A stretch of DNA of 64,000 nt from Nitzschia sp. DOCU1 (Eukaryota > Bacillariophyta > Bacillariophyceae > Bacillariales > Bacillariaceae), in the NCBI GenBank assembly GCA_951394045.1, contig OX595985.1, positions 310,001 through 374,000 on the forward strand. The letters are read 5' to 3'. The number at the start of each line of letters is the position of its first letter. The stretch's first letter is position 1. The notes under the pieces were generated by a model. It saw only the letters and a list, made by a program, of their open reading frames with translations, had not been told where the DNA came from and ran no database searches. The translations under genes were made by a program, and so were the position numbers. This document shows, piece after piece, positions 55,278 to 64,000 of the stretch.

Positions 55278-55290
55278 TCAATCCTTCTTT
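55260..55290 (-). promoter_or_regulatory. Putative UGA recoding site, element 2
   Basis: In element orientation: GAT TGA TGC CGT GGC. The UGA (55280-55278) is the only stop between gag and pol. GCCGT and ACGGC form a short stem starting just after it. ATTGATGnnGTGG is shared with element 1. Confidence 0.5.
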
Positions 55291-56744
55291 CGTCGAGTCA
55301 TAGAAGCGGCAACATGACTGTTGTCGACGCTCATTGATGATGTCTCACTCTGGGCGCTCGTAGACACGGTCGTCGGCGTTTCCTCCGACTTAGTACTCGA
55401 CACGTTGCGGTTTCCCGCCTTGCGCTTGAGATCCATAACATAATCCTTCTCCTCCTTTGTAAAAGTATTCCAGATAGCAAAGGGGTACGAGCCATTATTG
55501 AGTAGGTGACCTGATTCGGAAAATCTTCCTCCGCCGCCACCTCCACGTCCTCGGCCTCGACCGCCTCTACCACCACCTCTTCCAAAACCTCGTCCGCGGC
55601 CTCTTCCACCGCGACCTCGTCCACCTCGTCCATCGCCGCCCGAGCTGGTGGTGCTCGAAATATTCCTCGGTAGTGCCGATTTTACCATACTCTCAGCCGC
55701 ATCAAGCTGGCCTCCGAGATAATCAATGGCCTGCTGGTAATTCGTCAAAAGAGCCGCATTCGAGAAAACAACTCCCTTTGCAACAGCAAGACGCTCGTCA
55801 GTGATACGTGAGAGCAAACTGCGCACCTTAGCCTCATCTGTACGGCCTTCTCCGTAAGCCTCCAGGTCGGCAAAGGCACTCCTGTGACGCGCAATGAAGC
55901 CATCCCATTGGAAATTCCGCGCCTTGCCATTCCAGAAGATGGTGTTGAGAGTATTCTCCGCCTTATTCTTCACTTGACTGATATGAGAGGCACCAGCATA
56001 CTGCGCCTTGAACGACAAGTAGGCGGACCGTCCGTCTTTGGTGCGGTCGAACTGCTTAACAAATGCCCACGCATCGGTGCCGTGAGTAACATGCCGCATG
56101 AGATTGAAAACCGTTTCATTGTCGATCTGGAAAGTGTCTCCCGTGTGGTGAGCACGACGAATCAACTCAGAACGAAAGGTAGGATTTCCGAACCCGGGAT
56201 CGGTGGCAGGCAGCTGGACTTCGGCACGGACGATATACTCCAAAGGAGTCCCCTCGATTCCATAGGAGGAACCAATCCAAGAATCGATGTCCTCAATCGT
56301 CTCCCTCGACTTTTTAGCCGTAGTAAACTTCTCCGGTAGAGAGGGGTTGCCGTCTTTCTTAATCCTATCCAGGTCGACCTTAAACTTCCACAATCTGGTC
56401 AAACGACCAAGCGAAGCCTCGGCAACAACAAATTCCCTCTGGATCGTCTCCATGTAACGCATATAATAGACCAATTGACGGAAGCGTTTCTGCTGGTTGG
56501 TCCCCATAAAGGTACCGGGGTTGTTAATCTCCTCGTTATTGTTGTTGAGTATAGTACCGCCAGGACGGCGGATGGCGGAGAACAAAACATCCAACTCATC
56601 CTCATCAACGATACTTTTCACGTCGTCAAACTTTGAGTAACCTTGCCAGAGCAATGCCTCAATGATCTCAGGATCAAAAGCAAGGACGTCGCCAAGGTAG
56701 CCAGCAAATTCCTGCACAGCAGGGTCAACAGCAGCAGCAGCCAT
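55278..56744 (-). CDS. gag: Copia Gag with RGG tail (element 2)
   Basis: 488 aa from ATG 56744 (MAAAAVDPAVQEF); an in-frame ATG at 56897 would add 51 residues. The N-terminal 330 residues are helical and capsid-like (RRPGGTILNNNNEEINNPGT, then FRQLVYYMRYMETIQRE; LEAYGEGRTDEAKVRSLLSRI). A long Arg/Gly-rich RGG region (about 370-410) takes the place of a CCHC zinc knuckle as the likely RNA-binding part. The C-terminus is Ser/Thr-rich, ending TRRKKD. It is in frame with pol across a single UGA. Confidence 0.88.
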   Translation of the reverse strand: MAAAAVDPAVQEFAGYLGDVLAFDPEIIEALLWQGYSKFDDVKSIVDEDELDVLFSAIRRPGGTILNNNNEEINNPGTFMGTNQQKRFRQLVYYMRYMETIQREFVVAEASLGRLTRLWKFKVDLDRIKKDGNPSLPEKFTTAKKSRETIEDIDSWIGSSYGIEGTPLEYIVRAEVQLPATDPGFGNPTFRSELIRRAHHTGDTFQIDNETVFNLMRHVTHGTDAWAFVKQFDRTKDGRSAYLSFKAQYAGASHISQVKNKAENTLNTIFWNGKARNFQWDGFIARHRSAFADLEAYGEGRTDEAKVRSLLSRITDERLAVAKGVVFSNAALLTNYQQAIDYLGGQLDAAESMVKSALPRNISSTTSSGGDGRGGRGRGGRGRGRGFGRGGGRGGRGRGRGGGGGGRFSESGHLLNNGSYPFAIWNTFTKEEKDYVMDLKRKAGNRNVSSTKSEETPTTVSTSAQSETSSMSVDNSHVAASMTRRKKD

Positions 56745-57335
56745 AGTAACAGTAAAGAAGCAAGATAACACAACAAGTTGTCGAGAAAACAAAAGTCTCG
56801 GTGTGAGGGAACACAAAACATCAATTCCGAGACGCGTCGAAAGCGTCCGAAAACATCGAGCCGAGATGCAGGCCATTTGCATTGGAAAGCAGCACATCCT
56901 CTTGGAATTTCCTTTTCATGTTCAACACATCTGGTTGGGCTAAAGGGTGAGAAATGAGGTGACACGTCGTCATTTGTATATGCCCATCAAGGCGGAGACA
57001 TATGCTCCGTCTGACGTGGTCAATTTTATTTATATGGGTTTCTCCGTTTTCAAGACCTTTATTGCCATGCATTATGCCGGAGAAAGCCCGTGCTGCAGCG
57101 CACCGAGCATGGTGCGGTTGTGGGTGCGTCCACCCGTGTGGCGAGATGGCTGCGCGCGCCCGAAGCGAGCAACGCCAGCTGAATCGTCGTTTCGCGATGC
57201 TCGACACGAAACATGGTTGACGACCATGAGCCTCTTTCTTTTGCTCTTTCGCCGACTCTCCCTTCATCAATCGAAGAGCCAGGTATTGTCGACACCTCCC
57301 CAGGTGTTGTAGTTAGCAAACTGGGTCTGATAAAC

Positions 57336-57489
57336 CGAGAAATCATCGACTGAGTGACTCGGAGCCACTCAAAACGTAACAAGAGTAAAAAAAGTCATCA
57401 CAACAAAATATTATGGCATTACCGCGCGGGATACGAACACCCGGCTTGACTAACTAGACTAAACCATGCCACTCCTTCGGGGAAATAAC
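57336..57489 (-). repeat. 5' LTR of element 2
   Basis: Identical to 50824-50977. Just inside it the element reads GTTTATCAGACCC; no TGG-starting primer site is visible. Confidence 0.9.
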
Positions 57490-57494
57490 GAAAT

Positions 57495-58065
57495 CAGCGA
57501 TTTTCGACCCCCACCAAAGAACGACCATGGCACTATTTTGGAAGCAAGCCTGTGACAGCCCTTATTGCTTTCAGGCTCTGATTCGTTGCCCCCCCGGGTG
57601 CTTTGAAGCCTCCCTGAACAGACTTGAGCGAATGGCATCGTCTAGATCCGCCTACAGCAGTTGCCCTCGCTTCGTGAAATTTACGGTTTGTCGATTTCAG
57701 GACCTCCTAAATCGAGCCCGAAACGAGCCCTAAAATCGGACCTTTTCTGGCTTTTCTCAACTCACAAGCCGTCTAGCTTAAATGATCGGGTGCTCTCGTA
57801 AACTTTGACTCATGGAAGTGGTGGGGTTATAGTTGCAGGCGTTGTAGCCGCCTTCCCACACCTACGGTCAGGTTCTTCCGTTTTTGCGCTAATCGGCCCA
57901 TGAACCGACTCGCTCTTTTGGCAGTTTCGTTGGCTGCAGCAATCTTGCCGACTTGCCAAGCATAGATTCATCATGCTGGTGATTTATGCAAAATTACTGA
58001 CAAAATTACTGAGGTAAAAAGAGTCCAGAATACGAGATGCGAAAATATCGCGTGCTTTCTCCTGT
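57495..58065. other. Intergenic, no gene seen
   Basis: Right flank of element 2. Only short frames. Confidence 0.45.
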
Positions 58066-58320
58066 TACTGGGACTACTACCTTGGACCTGGACTTGGACA
58101 AGCGGTGGTTCATCTCCGCGATGATGAATAAGACCCTTACCCGTGCCTTACTGGAACTACTTAGTACCTTGGGCCTGGACTTTGAGGTGGTTCATCTCCG
58201 ATGATGAATAAGACGCTTACCCGTGCCCTTACTGAAACTACTTAGTACCTTGGACCTGGACGTGGACAAGCGGGGGCTCATCTCCGCAATGGTGAATAAG
58301 ACGCTAACCCGTGCAATGAA
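58066..58320. repeat. Three ~85-bp diverged tandem repeats
   Basis: Each copy reads ACTAC...TACCTTGG.CCTGGAC, TCATCTCCG, ATGAATAAGACGCT and ACCCGTGC. The middle copy lacks GACAAGC.GGG-type sequence. They are 80-90% alike by eye. Confidence 0.85.
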
Positions 58321-58670
58321 GTCAAAGGTCAAGCTCCCGACAAACTATTCAATTCCGACTTGCTGAACTTCCGGTCTCATTTTACCTAGTGGGCGACAAC
58401 AGCAAGGGCAGAAGGGCAATACTTCTTTACACCAGCAGTGCTGGTATCTCTACTCATATCTTTCACTGCCATTACTACCCCAATGTTCCTTGTGGGCTGC
58501 ATTGGGTTCATGTTCCGCCTTGGAAAGCGAGTTGCAGTTACATTCTCGTTTGGTGGATGTGGGAAGTGTCTTCTACTATAAGAAGAAGAACCGCCGCGGC
58601 GAAGAATAAATCATCGTTACCTGAGCAAGTACCAAGGAAAATCGGGGCGAAGGGCATCGCTGGACATTTT

Positions 58671-58919
58671 TCTGTCGTAGTGGCTTTATCCAAGATTGCG
58701 GCTTTGTGGTTTGAGTCTACGTTCCCTTCGCTACGAATGTACTCTTAAGTTTCGACTACGATCTACCGCCGGAGATCCGTTTGGCCAAGACGACTACGAC
58801 CGTCAACACCGAAGTTGCGTTCTATTATACCGGACAGTTTGCTGTAGTAGTGGTATAATCCGAGATTGTGGCTTTGTGGTTTGAGTCTACGTTCCCTCTG
58901 CTATGAATGTACTCTTAAG
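58671..58919. repeat. 170-bp-spaced direct repeat
   Basis: GGCTTTGTGGTTTGAGTCTA...GTACTCTTAAG occurs at 58699-58749 and 58869-58919, with related sequence starting about 25 bp earlier in each. Confidence 0.85.
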
Positions 58920-59000
58920 GTGCAGGGCTTCGATGATAGCCTTAGCTGCTGTTGATTCTGCATTCCAAGTCCCCTTGTTGCTGAAGCTGCAGCCCTGGTT

Positions 59001-59450
59001 TTGGTACAGTTTGATTTTTGTATCTATTTTGATGCTGGGATCATTTTAATCGAGGTTCAAGATACGGGCACAGGCATGTCGCCATTACAACTCGAGACGT
59101 TCTCCTGGGATGGCATTCAATTCATAGTAAATATGTTTCAAGTTGGTCAAGGAACAGGGCGCGGGTTGTTCATTTCCAAAGGAGTCGTCAAGCATCACCA
59201 TGGAAGTCAGATAGCTACATCCAAAGGCATTGGAAAGGGAACTACCTTTACCGTGCCCCTTCCCTTACAGCATGCTCTAGTGGTGGAAGACGATGCTGAC
59301 AAGGAATACGACCACTGCCCAGAAAGTTTACTTAGTAACGAAGAGCCTACAGATGCGTCGGGGGGTACGCCGTCGTCCACCGTGAACGTTCTCGTGATGG
59401 ACGGCGGTCGGGGCGCGAATGCAACAAGCAAGCAGAAAATGGGGAAATCG
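59001..59450 (+). pseudogene. Histidine-kinase ATPase domain fragment
   Basis: Reads the end of a HATPase_c domain: the G1 box VQDTGTGMS, then GQGTGRGLFISKGVVKHHHG (G2-like GRGL) and SKGIGKGTTFTVPLPL. After an acidic linker, VNVLVMDGG could be the first strand of a receiver domain with Asp changed context. The N box and dimerisation/His domain are missing upstream, and the receiver is cut off. This is a truncated remnant of a hybrid histidine kinase. Confidence 0.7.
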
Positions 59451-60168
59451 CATTGGCTATGGTGGGGGTTGACACTTGACTTGTCTCAAACAAATCCTAG
59501 CCGCTGGATCGGATCCTTACATTTTTGGCGTTGCAGGAATTGTATTTCCAGAAGATCTTTGGCATAGCTACTCCAAGACGTTCCCTACGACCCCAATTAG
59601 CATCAACTCTTCTTTGGAGAGGAGTTGAGTCTAGCGGTCCGATTCTATACCTGTGGCTACGACGGCTATGCTCCAGCCGAACTATTTTGCTACCACTTGA
59701 GCAGTCGAGCGCACCGGCAGACTCAATAACCGGATGTCGGCGCGTGAAAAGGTACAACGAAAAGCATCGATGGATGTTGCACGTAAACAACTACTGGGTC
59801 AAGAAACACCTTTTCAAATTTGCGTTATGGGCTTGGATCTTGTTGGACGGTACAGGAATCTGCGGTAACCTTGCAAGTCGATTTCGGGGAACGACGTTTC
59901 CTGCGAGACGACGTCGCGAATGGGGCCCTTTGCAGCGATGACTTTGTACAGTCGCTGGTTTTGAGCCGGCTCTGGCAAATGTGAGTGAAGATTCCTAGTG
60001 TCGAGTATTGCCAGCAAGATTTCCCAGCGTTCCAAAGGCCGAGCCAACTCGAATCTGCCAACATTCCGTCAAGAATCCCATCCATCCATGAATACGTTTG
60101 TCGATCAATAGTCCATTGCGGGCTTACGTCGATCCTGTCGATTATATTGATCATTGCGGCGGGCTACC
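59451..60168. other. Decayed sequence, no gene supported
   Basis: Open frames here lack domain signal. It links the kinase remnant to the 298-bp repeat array. Confidence 0.45.
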
Positions 60169-61062
60169 GTCGATCCTGTCGATTATTGGGTGCCCGACCG
60201 GTATCCGTCTCTCGCATTCCTTTCGAACAAGGAGCGGCCATGTTGCTGTGGTCCAGCCGACCTTGGATTAGTCGACTGTACGGTGTCTCGGGCAATGACA
60301 TCATAGCCCCTCTATTGTATACCACGCTGGATCTTGGTAATGTCTATTCTTTTGCACCACGAGGAGAATACACGGGGTTAGGAGACGGGGGAGCAAAGTT
60401 CGTTCGTTCGTTCTTGCCCGTCGCCTTTCGGTATATGATTCAAGTTTCCGAGGAGATGTATCTACAGTCGATCCTGTCGATTATTGGGTGCCCGACCGGT
60501 ATCCGTCTCTCGCATTCCTTTCGAACAAGGAGCGGCCATGTTGCTGTGGTCCAGCCGACCTTGGATTAGTCGACTGTACGGTGTCTCGGGCAATGACATC
60601 ATAGCCCCTCTATTGTATACCACGCTGGATCTTGGTAATGTCTATTCTTTTGCACCACGAGGAGAATACACGGGGTTAGGAGACGGGGGAGCAAAGTTCG
60701 TTCGTTCGTTCTTGCCCGTCGCCTTTCGGTATATGATTCAAGTTTCCGAGGAGATGTATCTACAGTCGATCCTGTCGATTATTGGGAGCCCGACCGGTAT
60801 CCGTCTCTCGCATTCCTTTGGAACAAGGAGCGGCCATGTTGCTGTGGTCCAGCCGACCTTGGATTAGTCGACTGTACGGTGTCTCGGGCAATGACATCAT
60901 AGCCCCTCTATTGTATACCACGCTGGATCTTGGTAATGTCTATTCTTTTGCACCACGAGGAGAATACACGGGGTTAGGAGACGGGGAAGCAAAGTTCGTT
61001 CGTTCGTTCTTGCACGTCGCCTTTCGGTATATGATTCAAGTTTCCGAGGAGACGTATCCACC
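60169..61062. repeat. 298-bp tandem repeat, 3 copies
   Basis: The unit beginning GTCGATCCTGTCGATTATTGG repeats with period exactly 298 (GATTATTGGG at 60181, 60479 and 60777), with a handful of point differences. Frames are open in more than one phase but end in every unit, so a protein product is unlikely. Probably local duplication of the 5' part of the adjoining transporter gene. Confidence 0.9.
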
Positions 61063-61224
61063 CAATTGATTGCAATCCAAAGTACGACGACGAAGCGAAC
61101 AAGCCGAACCTGACAACAAAGTAGAGAGTGATGTACATGATGCGCAAAAAGAAAGTGTCGCCGAGAACTGACCCAATCGGTAGCGATCCAAAGTATGACG
61201 ATGACGCCAAGGCAAATGAGCTGA

Positions 61225-63967
61225 GCCTGCTGAAGACGACGAGAGTGATCATCACCAATTCAACGATTCTACAAGCATCCTTGGGGATGGTAGCTCGTTC
61301 GACGAAATCGTGCTCGCAAATTGTACTAGCGTTGGCGAGCTCGCAGAATCGTTTGGCCAGACTTTGTTGAACAATGCGAGTGACTGCCCAGCTTATACTG
61401 GGTTGGGCTATCTAATTCAATACAACTTTACGGCATTGCACGTCACACCGACCTACATGTCCTTGGCTACCGAGGGTATCGCACCAGCTGCTTTGGGTAC
61501 GGACGACTTCACAATCCAAACCACTATCCACCCGTTGCCGCTTACCGACTTTGAGAGAAATCCATCGCAAAGACGGAAGATGCCTTCACGGCATGGTTTT
61601 TGCTAGTTTTGAGTTTCCCATTTATTGCCGGAAGCTTTGGAACATTCATCGTGGCGGAACGCGAATCCAAGGCCAAGCACTTGCAGACTGTGACGGGAGT
61701 CAAGCCTTCGGGATATTGGGTTTCGACGTACCTATGGGACATTGTCAACTACCAGTTTCCTCTTTGGATCGTCGTGGCGATGTTTTTCATCTTCAAGGTT
61801 GATGCTTTCACGACGACCGAGTTTGGAGTCCTTGGCGGGGTGATTTCTGCCATGGTTCTTTACGGGCCCGCTGCCGCTGGATACACGTACTGCCTGACCT
61901 ATCTCTTCAAATCGCCGGCCCTCTGTAACGTCATCTCGATTATCTCTGGATTTTTGATCGGAACGGGCGGGCCGGTCACAGTCATTATTCTCACCTTGAT
62001 CGGGGGAGACCCATACGAACCCAAGCAAAATCTGGTGGATATTGCCAACATCCTGTCTTGGATTCTGCGCTTCCATCCTTGCTTCTGCCTCGGACACGCT
62101 CTCTACTTTGCTCTCAACATCGACTTTGTGAAGTTCTTGTACCCCGGCTTGACGACCGTTTGGAGCAAGGAAGTGTTGCTGTACGACGTGGTCTTTTTGG
62201 GGTGGGAGTCGGTGGTTTACGTCATTCTTGCTATCCACATCGATATCTGGAGCACTAATCCAAGTATTGTTTCGGCCTGGAAGAAGTTCACTTGGTGCCT
62301 GACGTGCTCGTGGCCGAAATCGTCGGATCGTAACATCACGACGGAACTAGCTGAGGACAGCGACGTATTGGCGGAGGAGGAGCGTGTTGGCAGCGGCGGC
62401 GCCAATAACGACATTATTGTGTGCGACAAATTGTCGAAGACGTACGACAACGGAAAGAAGGCAGTCAATAATTTATCTCTGGGTATCCCGCCTGGCCAAG
62501 TTTTTGGCTTACTGGGCGTGAACGGGGCGTAAGTTTTGAAGTCTCGGTTTTTGGCTCGAGGCACCATGAGTCTCTGTCTCTCACTCTTTACAATCTTGCG
62601 TTCGTGTTTGCAGTGGAAAGACGACGACTATGCAGATGCTGACCGCCGAGTTTCCCGCCACTTCTGGCGACGCGACCCTGGCGGGCTACAGCGTATCAAG
62701 GGAGCCTGAAAAGACCGTCGTCGGGTCGGATACTGTCCTCAGTTCGATGCGCACTTTGCCAACATGACCGGGAGAGAGCATGTCGAGCTTTACGCTACGA
62801 TCAAGGGGATTCCCAGGGAATTCGTCAAGGAGGCGACTTCTGCCAAGCTTGCCCAAGTAGGTCTTTCGGAATCCGACAGCGATCGCTTGGCCGCAAACTA
62901 CAGTGGAGGAATGAAGCGTCGTTTGAGTCTTGCATGTGCTACCATTGGTGATCCTCAAATCGTCTTTTTGGATGAGTGCTCGACCGGAGTGGACCCCGTG
63001 GCTCGACGCGAGATTTGGGAAATGGTAAGCAACATGGTTGCCGGGAGAAACGTCGCTCCTGAAGAACGCACCAGCATCATTTTGACAACGCACAGCATGG
63101 AAGAAAGCGAGGCCTTGTGTCCTCGAATCGGCATCATGGCCAATGGGCGGCTCCGGGCTCTGGGATCGGCACAGCATCTCAAGAACAAATTCGGCAAAGG
63201 ATACCAGATAGAGATGAAGTGGCAACATGGTTGCCGGGAGAAACGTCGCTCCTGAAGAACGCACCAGCATCATTTTGACGACGCACAGCATGGAAGAATG
63301 CGAGGCGTTGTGTCCTCGAATCGGCATCATGGCCAATGGGCGGCTCCGGGCTCTGGGATCGGCACAGCATCTCAAGAACAAATTCGGCAAAGGATACCAG
63401 ATAGAGATGAAGTGCAAGCTCGTGGAACGGTCGGATCCTGACTATGTCGAGGTAGTTTCGAAGCTCGGTCAAGGGCGTTTGAATAGCTCCGGGGCGCAAA
63501 CAGCAGAAGAAGGGGGCGTCGTGCCAGAGACGGAAGACATTTTCTTCAATCTGGATCAGACGGTTGCGGCCCTGCAGGAATTGACGGGTGATACCTACCT
63601 ATCTTCTGTCATCAACGACCAGAATCCCATTGGTTACAATATTCACAAGGTTGCGACTTCACCGACGGGAGTAACCCTTGCCGAACTCGCCGCCTTTGCG
63701 ACCGTAGAGTTGAGGATCCGAAAGATTGCGGAGTACATCGTAACTTCGTATGCCTCCAATATTTTCCGGGAGCGCCAGGATACCAAGGTCCGATACGAAG
63801 TCAACTCGGAGGGTGTGAAGATTTCGAGTATCTTTGCCAGTTTGGAAGCGAACAAGGAACGTCTCCTTTTGGATGACTATGGAGTCAGTCAGACCTCTTT
63901 GGAACAAGTCTTCAACATGCATGCTGCCGAAGCGGAGAAACTCAAATTAGGCACAAACGACCATTAA
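61225..63967 (+). pseudogene. ABCA-type transporter half-molecule, disrupted
   Basis: Readable order: an extracellular part (IVLANCTSVGELAESFGQTL) from about 61280, transmembrane helices (AWFLLVLSFPFIAGSFGTFIV ... MFFIFKV ... AAGYTYCLTYLF), Walker A GVNGAGKTTT assembled across an 85-bp intron (62529-62613), Q-loop region GYCPQFDAHF, signature YSGGMKRRL, Walker B VFLDECSTG, H-loop TTHSMEE, then an ABCA-like regulatory tail. Three lesions break it: a 2-nt gain at about 61553-61558 (GAGAG), a 1-nt loss near 62714, and a 193-bp internal duplication at 63030-63415. It also lacks a start: the sequence equivalent to the next copy's ATG reads GAG. ABCA proteins move lipids or sterols; this copy should be dead unless the lesions are assembly errors. 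Confidence 0.85.
63030..63415. repeat. 193-bp tandem duplication inside ABC gene
   Basis: CAACATGGTTGCCGGGAG starts at 63030 and again at 63223; the units, running through the H-loop to GATGAAGT, differ at only a few bases. 193 is not divisible by three, so the duplication shifts the frame. Confidence 0.92.
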
Positions 63968-63974
63968 TTTGATA

Positions 63975-64000
63975 ATGCCTGCTGAAGACGACGAGAGTGA
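63975..64000 (+). CDS. Start of next tandem ABC transporter copy (partial)
   Basis: ATG 63975 opens MPAEDDES and runs off the window. 63977-64000 is identical to 61225-61248 at the head of the broken copy. It begins only 7 nt after the previous stop codon, so a tandem array is likely. Confidence 0.5.

Larger units (their letters stand above)
50819..57494 (-). mobile_element. Ty1/copia retrotransposon (element 2)
   Basis: The element proper is 50824-57489 (6,666 bp), transcribed leftwards. It has identical ~154-bp terminal repeats flanked by the 5-bp duplication GAAAT (50819-50823 and 57490-57494). LTR ends are not TG...CA (GTTATTTCC...TTTCTCG in element orientation), which is unusual. A polypurine stretch (CGAGGGGACC) sits just before the 3' LTR, supporting that border. 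The Gag and Pol are unrelated in detail to element 1. Pol is broken by a 1-nt frameshift in RNase H, so this copy is probably not autonomous now, despite its young LTRs. Confidence 0.93.

Noticed and set aside
60484..60867. Repeated 127-codon frame in the 298-bp units as a gene
   Set aside because: It ends in each unit, the reading frame shifts between units, and it has no recognisable domain.

Overview
This window is nuclear DNA of a eukaryotic alga, most likely a pennate diatom. Support comes from short GT-AG introns of 65-109 bp, a DUF6824 protein (a family known mainly from diatoms), diatom-style leucine-rich secreted proteins, two Ty1/copia elements resembling the diatom CoDi lineages, and N-termini that look like signal-plus-transit plastid targeting. 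The species cannot be fixed from sequence alone. All exon structures were derived by hand from splice signals and reading-frame continuity.

Layout. 0.2-7.9 kb is accessory DNA: a pair of converging Gly-rich/hypothetical genes, a PIF/Harbinger-type transposase, an array of 33-bp palindromic repeats, a decapitated PIF1-like helicase caught in a partial tandem duplication, and 241-bp repeats. 10-31 kb is ordinary gene space with long gene-poor gaps: an LRR secreted protein (3 exons), a small two-exon gene, a DUF389 membrane protein with 6 exons including a 21-nt microexon, a GNAT acetyltransferase, two diatom-type hypotheticals and an EMAPII-like tRNA-binding protein. 31.0-33.6 kb is a 1,302-bp sequence present twice in perfect tandem. 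34.3-35.4 kb is a DUF6824 gene.

36.2-41.4 kb is a complete Ty1/copia retrotransposon (168-bp identical LTRs, 5-bp target duplication GCTCT). 41.8-48.1 kb holds a TilS-like tRNA-Ile lysidine synthase, an ST13/Hip-like co-chaperone and a 613-aa protein of unknown function. 50.8-57.5 kb is a second, clearly different Ty1/copia retrotransposon (about 154-bp identical LTRs, target duplication GAAAT). 58-64 kb is decayed, repeat-rich DNA: a histidine-kinase ATPase fragment, three 298-bp repeats and a broken ABCA-type transporter whose next tandem copy begins at the very end of the window.

Most interesting observations: (1) in both retrotransposons gag and pol lie in the same frame, separated only by one UGA codon, and both UGAs sit in the shared context ATTGATGnnGTGG, which suggests programmed readthrough or another recoding; (2) the first element has a perfect 13-bp inverted repeat straddling the 5' LTR/primer-site boundary, the geometry expected for self-primed reverse transcription; (3) the LTRs of the second element contain a 56-nt tRNA-like module with good A- and B-box matches. 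All three are inferences from sequence and can be tested with genome-wide copies and RNA data.
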